NCBI GenBank assembly: GCA_964293475.1
Contig: CAXYYJ010000023.1
Coordinates: forward strand, 1-64,000
Direction of reading: 5' to 3'
Origin: UBA12170 sp964293475
GTDB lineage: Bacteria > Bacteroidota > Bacteroidia > Bacteroidales > UBA12170
DNA length: 64,000 bases
Positions 33,513-41,953 of this stretch are shown one piece after another; the stretch's first letter is position 1, and each line of letters starts with the position of its first letter. The position numbers were made by a program, and so were the translations under genes. The notes below the pieces were generated by a model that saw only the letters and a list, made by a program, of their open reading frames with translations, was not told where the DNA came from and ran no database searches.

Positions 33513-34493
33513 ATGGATTTATCGGTAAATTATATGGGGTTAAAACTCAAAAACCCTATTATTGTTGGAAGTTCAGGGCTCACCAACTCTGTGGAAAAAA
33601 TTCGGGACCTTGAGCGTCAGGGTGCCGGAGCAGTGGTTCTTAAATCGCTTTTCGAGGAGCAGTTGCTCATGGAGCAGGAAAAAAGCAACGATCTAAACGA
33701 TTATAATTATCCCGAGGCCATGGATTATATGAAAGCCTATGCCTCAGATTATTCTTACAGTGAATTTATCAAGCTCATCAGAGGCGCCAAAGCTGCCGTC
33801 GAGATCCCCGTTATTGCGAGCATCAATTGCGTAAGCGTTGGAAAATGGACCGAGCTGGCCCAAAGCATTGAAGCCGCAGGTGCCGATGCACTGGAGCTCA
33901 ATATTTCACTTTTGCCCTCCGATATGTATAAATCGAGCGCTCAAAACGAAAAAATGTATTTCGATATCGTGGAGGCAGTGCGGAAAAAAGTAAATATACC
34001 CATCGCTTTAAAAATGAGTCACTATAGCGCCGGACTTGCCCATCTTATTGCACAGCTCAGCTTCACAAAAATGGTAGACTCCTTCGTGCTTTTTAACAGA
34101 TACTACTCGCCCGACATCAATATCGACGATTTAAGCATTACTTCGGCAGGCGTTCTTAGCCGTCCGGAAAACATCTCCGATTCGTTGAGATGGATTGCAC
34201 TTCTATCGGGCAAACTAAAAACCCCATTGGTAGCTTCTACCGGCATTCACGATGGCGAAGATGCTGTAAAACAACTACTTGCTGGCGCTCAAGCCGTTCA
34301 GGTGGTTTCTACACTCTATAAAAATGGTGTTTCACACATAAAGAAAATCAACGAGTTTATCGAAGCCTGGATGAAAGAAAATCATTACGAAAGTATTGAC
34401 GATTTCAGAGGAAAAATCAGCTATGAAAAATTCCATCATCCCGAAGCTTATGAAAGAATTCAGTTTATGAAATATTTTGGAGGATTTGAATAA
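33513..34493 (+). CDS. dihydroorotate dehydrogenase-like flavoprotein
   Basis: A 326-residue TIM-barrel flavoenzyme of the PyrD-like family. It opens DLSVNYMGLKLKNPIIVGSS, typical of FMN-binding class 1 dehydrogenases. It has VIASINCVSVGKW, LELNISLLP, IALKMS and the STGIHDGEDAVKQLLAGA phosphate-binding segment. The usual class 1 Cys in the catalytic loop is not evident, so it may not make orotate. Bacteroidota often carry this extra paralogue annotated as dihydroorotate dehydrogenase-like. The next gene, eight bases downstream, is a ferredoxin-NADP reductase-like protein, suggesting an electron-transfer pair. Confidence 0.85.
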   Translation: MDLSVNYMGLKLKNPIIVGSSGLTNSVEKIRDLERQGAGAVVLKSLFEEQLLMEQEKSNDLNDYNYPEAMDYMKAYASDYSYSEFIKLIRGAKAAVEIPVIASINCVSVGKWTELAQSIEAAGADALELNISLLPSDMYKSSAQNEKMYFDIVEAVRKKVNIPIALKMSHYSAGLAHLIAQLSFTKMVDSFVLFNRYYSPDINIDDLSITSAGVLSRPENISDSLRWIALLSGKLKTPLVASTGIHDGEDAVKQLLAGAQAVQVVSTLYKNGVSHIKKINEFIEAWMKENHYESIDDFRGKISYEKFHHPEAYERIQFMKYFGGFE

Positions 34494-34501
34494 AAATATA
34501 T

Positions 34502-35305
34502 ATGGAAGAATTAAACAGCGTAATAACACAGATTTTACAGGTTTCACCCATCATGAAAATCATCAGAGTGAAACCATTGGGATGGGAATTTCCCGAATTT
34601 AAAGGCGGCCAATTTGTTGCTCTGGCTTTACCAGGATCGGCAGAAAGATGCGCCGAAGCCACCGACGAATTCGAAACTCCCGCCGAACCCGACAAACTTA
34701 TTAAAAGGGCCTACTCTATTGCCTCTTCATCCACTGCTCAGTTTGTGGAATTCTACATCACTTTGGTTCACTCCGGCTCATTAACCCCCCGTATTTTCAA
34801 CCTGCAAATTGGCGACAAAATATGGATGGGTAAAAAAGGTGTGGGAATGTTCACCATCGATGAAGTTGATGCTGAGAAAAATGTGGTTCTCATTGCTACC
34901 GGTACTGGCGTTGCTCCCTACATGAGCATGCTCCGCTCCGATGCTCTGAAACGTACTGGCCGCATTATGGTTATTCACGGTGCCGCCAACAGCTGGGACC
35001 TTGGATATAGCAGCGAATTACTGCTTCTCGAAAGCATGTTCGACAAGTTTACCTACTACCCCACCATCACCGAACCTGCCAAAGAACCCGCAGGATGGCA
35101 TGGCGATGTTCGTTTTATCCAGGATATCTGGGCCGACGGACTGGCTGAGAAAAAATGGGGATTTAGACCCACTCCCGAAAATACCGACATCTTCCTCTGT
35201 GGAAATCCCCGCATGATTAATTCAATGGTGGAGCTTCTGCATAGCGATGGTTTTGTGGAGCATAACCGCAAACAGGTTGGACAAGTTCACGTGGAAGAGT
35301 TTTAA
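34502..35305 (+). CDS. ferredoxin--NADP reductase-like FAD oxidoreductase
   Basis: A 267-residue cytosolic reductase. The FAD-binding barrel spans about 1-110 (RAYSIASSSTAQFVEFYITL) and the NAD(P)-binding domain about 115-267 (VLIATGTGVAPYMSML; IFLCGNPRMI). An extra acidic loop (ATDEFETPAEPDKL, about 53-66) sits before RAYSIAS and is not in the shortest family members. Such enzymes move electrons between NAD(P)H and ferredoxin or flavodoxin. It is eight bases after the flavoprotein gene and ends in a strong terminator at 35328-35359, so the two form a bicistronic unit. Confidence 0.88.
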   Translation: MEELNSVITQILQVSPIMKIIRVKPLGWEFPEFKGGQFVALALPGSAERCAEATDEFETPAEPDKLIKRAYSIASSSTAQFVEFYITLVHSGSLTPRIFNLQIGDKIWMGKKGVGMFTIDEVDAEKNVVLIATGTGVAPYMSMLRSDALKRTGRIMVIHGAANSWDLGYSSELLLLESMFDKFTYYPTITEPAKEPAGWHGDVRFIQDIWADGLAEKKWGFRPTPENTDIFLCGNPRMINSMVELLHSDGFVEHNRKQVGQVHVEEF

Positions 35306-35327
35306 TCTGCCTTTAAAATAAAAACAT

Positions 35328-35359
35328 AAAAGTCATTCTTATTATAAGAGTGACTTTTT
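35328..35359 (+). terminator. terminator after the FNR-like gene
   Basis: AAAAGTCATTCTTA (35328-35341) pairs with TAAGAGTGACTTTT (35345-35358), 14 bp with one wobble pair, around a 3-base loop and ending in T. It lies 22 bases after the stop. Confidence 0.85.
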
Positions 35360-35360
35360 C

Positions 35361-35368
35361 TATTTTTG
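35361..35368 (+). promoter_or_regulatory. -7-like box immediately before ispH
   Basis: TATTTTTG fits TAnnTTTG only four bases before the ispH ATG (35373). If used, the mRNA would be almost leaderless. No -33 TTTG is visible, because that position is inside the terminator hairpin. Confidence 0.35.
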
Positions 35369-35372
35369 GAGA

Positions 35373-36272
35373 ATGATAGTTACCATAGACCCAGGAGCCG
35401 GACCTTGCTTTGGCGTGAGAAAAGCCATTGAGCAGGCCGAAGAAATATTGGACAAATCATCGGTTTTATATTGCCTGGGCGATCTTATTCACAACGACGA
35501 AGAATTAAACCGCCTGAAAAACAGGGGGATGAAAATAATCGACCCAGCCGATTTTTCCACTCTAAACCCCCGAATGGTTCTTTTACGTGCTCATGGCGAA
35601 CGTCCCGAAACCTATGCTACCCTCAACAACCTGAATATCAATATTACCGATTCCACCTGCCCCATCGTAAAAAAACTTCAGACCCAAATAGCCGACACCT
35701 ACCAGATAGCCCGTGATAATGGGGGACAAATAGCCATATTTGGCGATCCAAACCACGCCGAAATCATTGGTCTCCAAGGACATTGCCAAAACTCAGCCAT
35801 CATTCTCCAATCGGCTGACGACATCCGGAAATTAAACCCCCGAAAAACCATTTACCTGTTTTCTCAAACCACTAAATACCGCAGTCACTACCATTCCATT
35901 AGAAAAACGCTGGAAGAATATCTTGTGGGGCAAGGTGTAAACCCACAGACCAATCTGGTTTTTTTCGATAGCAGTTGCAAAATAGTGGCCGACCGCGATA
36001 AACAACTACAAAAATTTGTGGTTCAAAAAGATTTGGTTCTCTTTGTGAGCGGAGTAAAAAGCTCCAACGGCCATCAGCTTTTTAAGCTATGCAAAAGCTT
36101 AGTGGCCCAAAGCTATTTTATCTCCAATGAAAAAGAAATTGAAAAGGAATGGCTTGTCAACAAAAGCAATATCGGAATCACCGGAGCCACCTCCACGCCT
36201 TTATGGCTTCTGGAAAAAGTTCGCAATCAGGTAATTAGTTTAACAAGCCCCCCTGAATCAGAAGACCATTAA
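35373..36272 (+). CDS. ispH: 4-hydroxy-3-methylbut-2-enyl diphosphate reductase
   Basis: A 299-residue iron-sulfur enzyme, the last step of the methylerythritol phosphate route to isopentenyl and dimethylallyl diphosphate. The three cluster cysteines are Cys12 (GPCFGVRKAI), Cys96 (STCPIVKK) and Cys202 (SSCKIVADR). Substrate-site words are RAHGERPETY (His74), GDPNHAEIIG (His128) and TGATSTPLWLLE. The length is normal. It starts just after the terminator of the preceding unit and overlaps the stop of the convergent rmlD gene by four bases. Confidence 0.96.
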   Translation: MIVTIDPGAGPCFGVRKAIEQAEEILDKSSVLYCLGDLIHNDEELNRLKNRGMKIIDPADFSTLNPRMVLLRAHGERPETYATLNNLNINITDSTCPIVKKLQTQIADTYQIARDNGGQIAIFGDPNHAEIIGLQGHCQNSAIILQSADDIRKLNPRKTIYLFSQTTKYRSHYHSIRKTLEEYLVGQGVNPQTNLVFFDSSCKIVADRDKQLQKFVVQKDLVLFVSGVKSSNGHQLFKLCKSLVAQSYFISNEKEIEKEWLVNKSNIGITGATSTPLWLLEKVRNQVISLTSPPESEDH

Positions 36273-37135
36273 TGCCCTTCCAAAATGCTTAGACACTCCA
36301 GCATGCTATCGCGCCAATGGGGAATAGCGATATTGAAATCCTTTTTTATTTTGGCCTTATTCAGTACACTGTAAAAGGGTCGTGGAGCTGGTAATGGATA
36401 CTGATAGGTTAAAATGGGGGTTACTTTGCAGTTTAACTGCGCCGATTTAATAATTTCGTAAGCAAAATCGAACCAGCTGGCAACACCTTCGTTGCTATAA
36501 TGATAAATTTCGTTTTTGTCGGTCTTTTTGCCCGAGTGAATGATAGATAAAATGGCAGTAGCCAAATCGGTAGCATAAGTTGGGGAGCCAATCTGGTCAT
36601 AAACTACCTTAAGCTCAGGTCTTTCCTTGCCATACTTGAGCATGGTTTTCATAAAATTATTCCCGAACTCCGAATAAAGCCACGAAGTACGAATGATTGT
36701 CACTCCCACTCCTTCTTCCAAAACCATTTGTTCACCAAGCAGTTTCGACTTTCCATAGGCCGATGGAGTGTCGCAGTAATCGGTTTCGGCATAGGGCTCA
36801 TATCCTTTCCCGTCGAAAACATAGTCGGTTGAGATATGAATGAAGCGTGCAGCGAACATGGCTGCAACTTCGGCTAAAATTGCGGGTCCGGTGGCATTAA
36901 TTTTCTTGGCCAGATCGTATTCCTGCTCTGCTTTATCCACCGCAGTATAGGCTGCACAATTTACAATATGGGTAATTCCGTTGCCCTTTACAAAATCAAG
37001 CACCTGAGCGCGGTTGGTGATATCCAGCTCTGCCACATCGGTGTAATAAAACTCCGATTCCTGATAATTCTTATCTATTTTTCGGATGCTACTTCCCAAT
37101 TGTCCCTGACTTCCGGTTACGAGTATTTTGTTCAT
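36269..37135 (-). CDS. rmlD: dTDP-4-dehydrorhamnose reductase
   Basis: A 288-residue short-chain reductase. It has a Rossmann GSQGQLGSSI (7-16), STDYVFDGK and the catalytic YGKSK (Tyr and Lys four apart, about 127-131), with ISTDYVFDG typical of RmlD. It makes dTDP-L-rhamnose for cell-surface glycans. The rmlA, rmlB and rmlC genes are not in the window. It lies 101 bases downstream of a terminator, so it is expressed separately from uxs and ugd, although all three serve nucleotide-sugar synthesis. Confidence 0.92.
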   Translation of the reverse strand: MNKILVTGSQGQLGSSIRKIDKNYQESEFYYTDVAELDITNRAQVLDFVKGNGITHIVNCAAYTAVDKAEQEYDLAKKINATGPAILAEVAAMFAARFIHISTDYVFDGKGYEPYAETDYCDTPSAYGKSKLLGEQMVLEEGVGVTIIRTSWLYSEFGNNFMKTMLKYGKERPELKVVYDQIGSPTYATDLATAILSIIHSGKKTDKNEIYHYSNEGVASWFDFAYEIIKSAQLNCKVTPILTYQYPLPAPRPFYSVLNKAKIKKDFNIAIPHWRDSMLECLSILEGH

Positions 37136-37236
37136 GTTGTCTAAAATTTTTTCAATTAACTACTTTGTAATTGTGCACACGGCTATCTTTTACCTGCGCC
37201 ACCTATATGTTGTTCAATCAGAGTCTGTTATTTACG

Positions 37237-37268
37237 AAAAAACACCAGGCAGCTAAAGTCACCTGGCG
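37237..37268 (-). terminator. terminator of uxs
   Basis: On the minus strand CGCCAGG (37262-37268) pairs with CCTGGTG (37243-37249), followed by six T. It lies 20 bases after the uxs stop. Confidence 0.85.
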
Positions 37269-37287
37269 TTTCAGAATAAATTTCCTT

Positions 37288-38232
37288 TTACAGATTCATG
37301 GTCGATTTAAAGTATTCGATTGTTTTGAGCAATCCTTCGTTCAGCTGAACCTTGGGCTCCCAGTTCAATTCGCGCTTGGCCAGCGAAATATCTGGCTGAC
37401 GCTGCATGGGATCGTCCGATGGAAGGTCGTGGTAAATAATTTTCGATTTGGTTCCTGTGAGTTCAATTACTTTCTCGGCCAGCTCTTTGATGGTGAACTC
37501 GTTGGGGTTACCAATATTCACAGGGCCTGTAAAATCTTCTCTCGAACCCATCATGCGAATCATGCCTTCAATTAAATCATCAACAAACTGAAAGCTGCGG
37601 GTTTGTCCGCCATCGCCATAAATGGTAATGTCGTTCCCCTGAAGTGCCTGAACAATAAAATTGGAAACCACCCTGCCATCCTGCGGATGCATCCGCGGAC
37701 CATAGGTATTGAAAATCCGTATCACTTTAATCTTCACATTATTTTGCCAGTGATAGTTGAAAAACAGCGTTTCAGCAACACGTTTCCCTTCATCGTAGCA
37801 CGAACGTTTTCCAATGGGGTTCACATGCCCCCAATAGTCTTCACGTTGTGGATGCACTTTGGGATCGCCATAAACCTCACTGGTGGAAGCCTGAAGAATT
37901 CTGGCATTAATCCTTTTGGCCAAACCCAGCATATTGATGGCACCCATGACCGATGTTTTTACAGTCTTGATGGGATTGTACTGATAATGAACCGGTGAGG
38001 CAGGACAAGCCAGATTGTATATTTCATCCACTTCAATAAAAAACGGCATGGTTATATCGTGGCGGATATACTCAAAATAAGGGTTATCCATCAAATGGAT
38101 AATGTTTTGTTTTTGACCGGTGAAGTAATTGTCAACACAAATTACTTCATGACCATCTTTTAAAAGCCTGTCGATTAAATGAGACCCCACAAAACCGGCA
38201 CCGCCTGTAACAAGAACTTTCTTTCGTATCAT
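37288..38232 (-). CDS. uxs: UDP-glucuronate decarboxylase (UDP-xylose synthase)
   Basis: A 314-residue extended short-chain dehydrogenase. It has GGAGFVGSHL (10-19), an Asp at the end of beta 2 (CVDNYFTG), the catalytic YDEGKR, and CSYDEGKR preceded by PIGKR, which is characteristic of UDP-xylose synthases. It converts UDP-glucuronate to UDP-xylose. The preceding gene, ugd, makes its substrate, so the two form a two-step route from UDP-glucose. A terminator-like hairpin separates the two genes, implying reduced read-through or separate control. Confidence 0.92.
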   Translation of the reverse strand: MIRKKVLVTGGAGFVGSHLIDRLLKDGHEVICVDNYFTGQKQNIIHLMDNPYFEYIRHDITMPFFIEVDEIYNLACPASPVHYQYNPIKTVKTSVMGAINMLGLAKRINARILQASTSEVYGDPKVHPQREDYWGHVNPIGKRSCYDEGKRVAETLFFNYHWQNNVKIKVIRIFNTYGPRMHPQDGRVVSNFIVQALQGNDITIYGDGGQTRSFQFVDDLIEGMIRMMGSREDFTGPVNIGNPNEFTIKELAEKVIELTGTKSKIIYHDLPSDDPMQRQPDISLAKRELNWEPKVQLNEGLLKTIEYFKSTMNL

Positions 38233-38253
38233 AATTTTTTGAGTGGATTGAAT

Positions 38254-38303
38254 AAAAAACCACCTTTCGGGGAAAGCTGTTTAAAGCCCCCAAAAAGTGG
38301 TTT
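38254..38303 (-). terminator. terminator of ugd
   Basis: On the minus strand AAACCAC (with GGGGG further in) pairs with GTGGTTT (with CCCC further in), across an internal loop, followed by six T. It lies 10 bases after the ugd stop and ahead of uxs. Confidence 0.8.
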
Positions 38304-38313
38304 CCTGGATTAT

Positions 38314-39639
38314 TTATTTTGTTGTGTCGATTCCAATACAGTAATAGGTAATTCCTCTGTCCTTCAATTCATTGAGATCGTAGATATTTCTACCATCCAG
38401 AATCACAGGGTTCTTTAATAGTTTTTTCATGATATTAAAGTTGGGGAATTTAAATTCGGGCCATTCGGTAGCGATGAGTAAAGCGTCGGCATCGATGAGT
38501 ACATCATACTGATCCTGACCATATTCTACTTTGTTGCCCAGAATTCTCTCGGCTTCCTTCATGGCTACAGGGTCGTAGGTTTTTACATGAGCACCGGCTT
38601 CCAGGAGCTTGCGGATAATCACCAAACTGGGAGCTTCGCGCATATCATCGGTTTGGGGTTTGAAAGCCAATCCCCAGAGTGCAAAGGTTTTGCCTTTTAG
38701 ATCGTAATTAAAATGCTTCATCAGTTTATTAACCAACACCGATTTTTGGGCATTGTTTACTTCTTCAACAGCCTTTAAAACTTTGAGGCTATAAGAATAG
38801 CTATCGGCAGTTTTAATAAGCGCCTGAACGTCTTTGGGGAAACAGGAGCCTCCGTAGCCAGTTCCGGGATAAATGAACTTTGTTCCAATTCTGGAGTCAG
38901 AGCCAATACCTTTACGAACCATGTTTACATCGGCACCAACAATTTCGCACAGGTTAGCCATATCGTTCATAAAGCTAATTTTGGTGGCGAGCATACTGTT
39001 AGCAGCATATTTGGTCATTTCGGAGGAGGTAATGTCCATAAAAATAACCGGATGGCCATTCATGGTGAAAGGTTTGTAGAGACGCTCCATAGTTTTTTTA
39101 GCGCGATCGGTATCACAGCCTACCACGATTCTGTCAGGTTTCAGGAAATCCTGAACTGCAGCACCTTCTTTAAGGAATTCGGGATTGGAAGCTACGTCGA
39201 AGGGTAAATCAACACCACGTTTTACCAATTCTCCTTTAAGAGCCTCCCTAACTTTTTCGGCAGTTCCAACAGGAACAGTACTTTTGGTAACCATGAGCAG
39301 ATAGTCTTTCATATGACGGCCTACTTCACGGGCAACTTCGAGCACATATTTTAAGTCGGCACTTCCATCCTCATCGGGGGGAGTTCCAACAGCTCCAAAA
39401 ACTACTTCCACATCATCCAGACTTTCACTAAGGTTTGTAGAAAAATGCAAACGACCTTTCTTAACATTCCTGTGCACCACCTCCTCAAGGCCGGGTTCAT
39501 AAATAGGGATAATGCCTTTTTTTAGATTTTCGATCTTGTTTACATCAATATCAACGCAGGTAACATCGATACCAACTTCGCTAAAACAAGCTCCGGTAAC
39601 TAAACCAACATAACCGGTTCCGACAATTGTGATTTTCAT
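38314..39639 (-). CDS. ugd: UDP-glucose 6-dehydrogenase
   Basis: A 441-residue NAD-dependent dehydrogenase. The Rossmann motif is GTGYVGLVTG (7-16). TKSTVPVGTAEKV and EFLKEGAAVQDFL follow. The catalytic cysteine is in GYGGSCFPKD (about 257-266) and the C-terminal domain contains WGLAFKPQTDDMREAPS. It oxidises UDP-glucose to UDP-glucuronate, the substrate of the next gene. A well-formed promoter lies upstream at 39692-39722. Confidence 0.95.
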   Translation of the reverse strand: MKITIVGTGYVGLVTGACFSEVGIDVTCVDIDVNKIENLKKGIIPIYEPGLEEVVHRNVKKGRLHFSTNLSESLDDVEVVFGAVGTPPDEDGSADLKYVLEVAREVGRHMKDYLLMVTKSTVPVGTAEKVREALKGELVKRGVDLPFDVASNPEFLKEGAAVQDFLKPDRIVVGCDTDRAKKTMERLYKPFTMNGHPVIFMDITSSEMTKYAANSMLATKISFMNDMANLCEIVGADVNMVRKGIGSDSRIGTKFIYPGTGYGGSCFPKDVQALIKTADSYSYSLKVLKAVEEVNNAQKSVLVNKLMKHFNYDLKGKTFALWGLAFKPQTDDMREAPSLVIIRKLLEAGAHVKTYDPVAMKEAERILGNKVEYGQDQYDVLIDADALLIATEWPEFKFPNFNIMKKLLKNPVILDGRNIYDLNELKDRGITYYCIGIDTTK

Positions 39640-39691
39640 TTTCTTTCCTTTTTATAAGTTATTATATAAATCTTTTAATAATCTTTCTAAT

Positions 39692-39722
39692 CAAATTTAA
39701 TCAATAATTATCAAAATACAAA
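39692..39722 (-). promoter_or_regulatory. promoter of ugd
   Basis: Minus-strand TTTG (39719-39722), 19-base spacer, TAAATTTG (39692-39699): a full match to the Bacteroidota consensus. The predicted leader is about 45 bases. Confidence 0.7.
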
Positions 39723-39933
39723 GGATATTTTCTGTTTTTTGAAAAATATTTCCGAATTATGGAAAATAGGCCATTTCGCAAAAAATGTTTTGAATATGAA
39801 GCCATTAAATCTAAAAATAAACAAGACTAATTTTTAAAATATCAATGTTTTAAAATTAGAAAATTAGCGGTAAAAAGTCGAATAATAAAGATTGATAAAT
39901 TGTAAAGCGCTCATTTACTGTTATTTAAATATT

Positions 39934-39963
39934 TTTGATTATTTTCAGGAAATACTATATTTG
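39934..39963 (+). promoter_or_regulatory. promoter of the first acyl-CoA ligase
   Basis: TTTG (39934-39937), 18-base spacer, TATATTTG (39956-39963). The ATG follows at 39983. Confidence 0.65.
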
Positions 39964-39982
39964 CTTTCTTTAATCTAAAAAT

Positions 39983-41815
39983 ATGGAAATTAAACGGACC
40001 TTCGATTTGCTTGATTATTACGCAAAGCATTACATGGTAGATGACGCACTCGCAGTAAAAAGAAACAAAAAATGGGATGTGTTCTCCACTCAGGAATATA
40101 TCGACAATTCCCACTATTTTGCCTATGGGTTAATGGAATTGGGTTTTATTAAAGGCGATAAAATTGCTACAGTCTCCAATAACCGCCCCGAATGGAATTT
40201 CATTGATATGGGTTTGGCTATGGCTGGAATGGTTCACGTGCCCATTTATCCAACCATCAGCGATGCCGAATATGCTTTTATCTTCGACAACAGCGAATCA
40301 AAATCGCTCATTGTCAGCGATAAAGCTTTGTACAAGAAACTTAAACCTATTGCCGATGCTTCCGAAGGTATAAAAACCGTGTACACAATTAATGAAGTGG
40401 AGGATACCCAAAACTACGACACGATTATTAAACTGGGGAAAGCGAATGCCGGGAAACATACGGCCAATCTGAAAGCCATTAAAGACTCCATTACTCCTGC
40501 CGACCTTGTCACCATAATATATACATCAGGAACCACAGGAAATTCAAAGGGCGTTATGCTTTCGCACGACAATCTGGTTTCAAATTTCGTTTCCACGTCC
40601 AAAGTGCAACCATTGGAATTTGGTCATAAAGTGTTGAGCTTCCTACCACTTTGCCACGTTTATGAACGCATGATGAACTATCATTTTCAATATAAAGGAC
40701 TCCGGATTTATTATGCTGAAAATATGGCAACCATTGCCGAAAATATCAAGGAAATAAAAGCCGATGGATTTAATACTGTTCCCCGTTTGCTCGAGAAAGT
40801 TTACGATAAAATTATAGCCAAGGGAAAAGACCTCACAGGAATCAAAAAACAGATATTTTTCTGGGCAGTGAATCTGGGGTTAAAATTTGAACTCAACGGC
40901 GCCAATGGCTGGTTCTACGAACAAAAATTAAAACTGGCCCGCAAACTTGTTTTCAGCAAATGGAATGAAGCTCTTGGGGGAAATGTAAAGATTATTGTTT
41001 CCGGCGGGTCCGCGCTTCAACCCCGCTTAGCTCGCATATTTCATGCTGCCGGAATGAAAGTGATGGAAGGTTACGGCCTCACCGAAACAGGCCCTGTAAT
41101 TGCTGTTAATCACGCCTATTATCCAAATATCAAATTTGGAACCGTTGGCCCAATCATGGAAAGAATAGAAGTTAAAATTGCCGAAGATGGTGAAATTTTG
41201 TGCAAAGGCCCCAATGTAATGATGGGATACTATAAATCGCCCGAGCTCACCGCCGAAGTGATAGATGCTGAAGGCTGGTTTCACACGGGGGATATTGGTG
41301 TAATAGAAGATGAAAAGTTCCTTAAAATCACCGACAGAAAGAAGGAAATCTTCAAGCTTTCATCGGGTAAATATGTGGCTCCTCAGGCCGTTGAAAATAA
41401 ATTTAAAGAGTCGGTCTTTATTGAGCAAATTATGGTGATTGGCGAAAACGAGAAATTTGCCAGCGCCCTCATCTCCCCCGATTTTAATCAACTCCATTTT
41501 TGGGCATCAAAACACAAGCTTCACTACCGCGACAACCACGAATTGGTTAAGCTGCCCGAAGTTATTGCCCGTTTTCAAAAGGAGGTAAACATAGTAAACA
41601 AAAAACTGTCGCTCACCGAAAACGTGAAACGATTCAGAATAGTTTGCGATGAATGGAGCCCCCAAACCGGCGAACTCAGCCCCACCCTGAAACTAAAAAG
41701 AAAGGTCATTTATCAAAAATACGACCACATTATCAAGGAGATTTTTATGTATTCCAACGGGAATGGAAATGGAAACGGGAACGGAAATGGGAACGGAAAT
41801 GGAAATGGAAATTAA
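39983..41815 (+). CDS. long-chain fatty acid--CoA ligase with Asn-Gly repeat tail
   Basis: A 610-residue AMP-forming acyl-CoA synthetase. The phosphate-binding loop is IYTSGTTGNSKGVML (about 177-191). GYGLTETGP (about 361-369), GWFHTGDIG and DRKKEIFKLSSGKYV (A8 motif) follow. It activates fatty acids to acyl-CoA. The last 19 residues are an uninterrupted Asn-Gly repeat after MYS, encoded by a degenerate hexanucleotide repeat (41756-41812), absent from the adjacent paralogue. Own promoter and own terminator (41818-41841). Confidence 0.93.
   Translation: MEIKRTFDLLDYYAKHYMVDDALAVKRNKKWDVFSTQEYIDNSHYFAYGLMELGFIKGDKIATVSNNRPEWNFIDMGLAMAGMVHVPIYPTISDAEYAFIFDNSESKSLIVSDKALYKKLKPIADASEGIKTVYTINEVEDTQNYDTIIKLGKANAGKHTANLKAIKDSITPADLVTIIYTSGTTGNSKGVMLSHDNLVSNFVSTSKVQPLEFGHKVLSFLPLCHVYERMMNYHFQYKGLRIYYAENMATIAENIKEIKADGFNTVPRLLEKVYDKIIAKGKDLTGIKKQIFFWAVNLGLKFELNGANGWFYEQKLKLARKLVFSKWNEALGGNVKIIVSGGSALQPRLARIFHAAGMKVMEGYGLTETGPVIAVNHAYYPNIKFGTVGPIMERIEVKIAEDGEILCKGPNVMMGYYKSPELTAEVIDAEGWFHTGDIGVIEDEKFLKITDRKKEIFKLSSGKYVAPQAVENKFKESVFIEQIMVIGENEKFASALISPDFNQLHFWASKHKLHYRDNHELVKLPEVIARFQKEVNIVNKKLSLTENVKRFRIVCDEWSPQTGELSPTLKLKRKVIYQKYDHIIKEIFMYSNGNGNGNGNGNGNGNGNGN
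41756..41812 (+). repeat. in-frame hexanucleotide repeat encoding (Asn-Gly)n
   Basis: Nine and a half copies of AAY-GGR in the ligase reading frame, immediately before the stop. Both Asn and Gly codons vary (AAC/AAT, GGA/GGG). The unit is a multiple of three, so copy changes alter tail length without breaking the frame. Confidence 0.95.
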
Positions 41816-41817
41816 CC

Positions 41818-41841
41818 AAAGCGGCTTAGGCCGCTTTTTTT
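41818..41841 (+). terminator. terminator of the first acyl-CoA ligase
   Basis: AAAGCGGC pairs with GCCGCTTT around a TTAG loop and continues into a T-run. It lies three bases after the stop. Confidence 0.9.
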
Positions 41842-41919
41842 ATGCCCCTAAATTCTGTATCTGCTTGAAATATTCCTTCTGTAAAAGTTGAATTATTGCT
41901 CAAACTTCCGTTATTTTTT

Positions 41920-41927
41920 TATCTTTG
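41920..41927 (+). promoter_or_regulatory. -7 box of the second acyl-CoA ligase
   Basis: TATCTTTG fits TAnnTTTG, with ATTG about 21 bases upstream. It lies inside the longest in-frame extension (from 41888), so the ATG at 41954 is the start. Confidence 0.6.
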
Positions 41928-41953
41928 GCCACCTTAATTCTTTAAACAGCCCT

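Larger units (their letters stand above)
39640..39982. other. 343-base divergent intergenic region
   Basis: AT-rich stretch between ugd (minus) and the first acyl-CoA ligase (plus). It holds the ugd promoter (39692-39722) and the ligase promoter (39934-39963). Between them I see only AT-rich sequence with poly-A and TTTAAAAT runs, and no open frame or hairpin that I can support. Confidence 0.7.

Noticed and set aside
36269..39639. O-antigen or capsule biosynthesis cluster
   Set aside because: Only three nucleotide-sugar enzymes are present, split by terminators, with no glycosyltransferase, flippase or polymerase.
41756..41812. Phase-variation switch by repeat slippage
   Set aside because: The unit is six bases, so copy-number changes keep the reading frame and would only change tail length.
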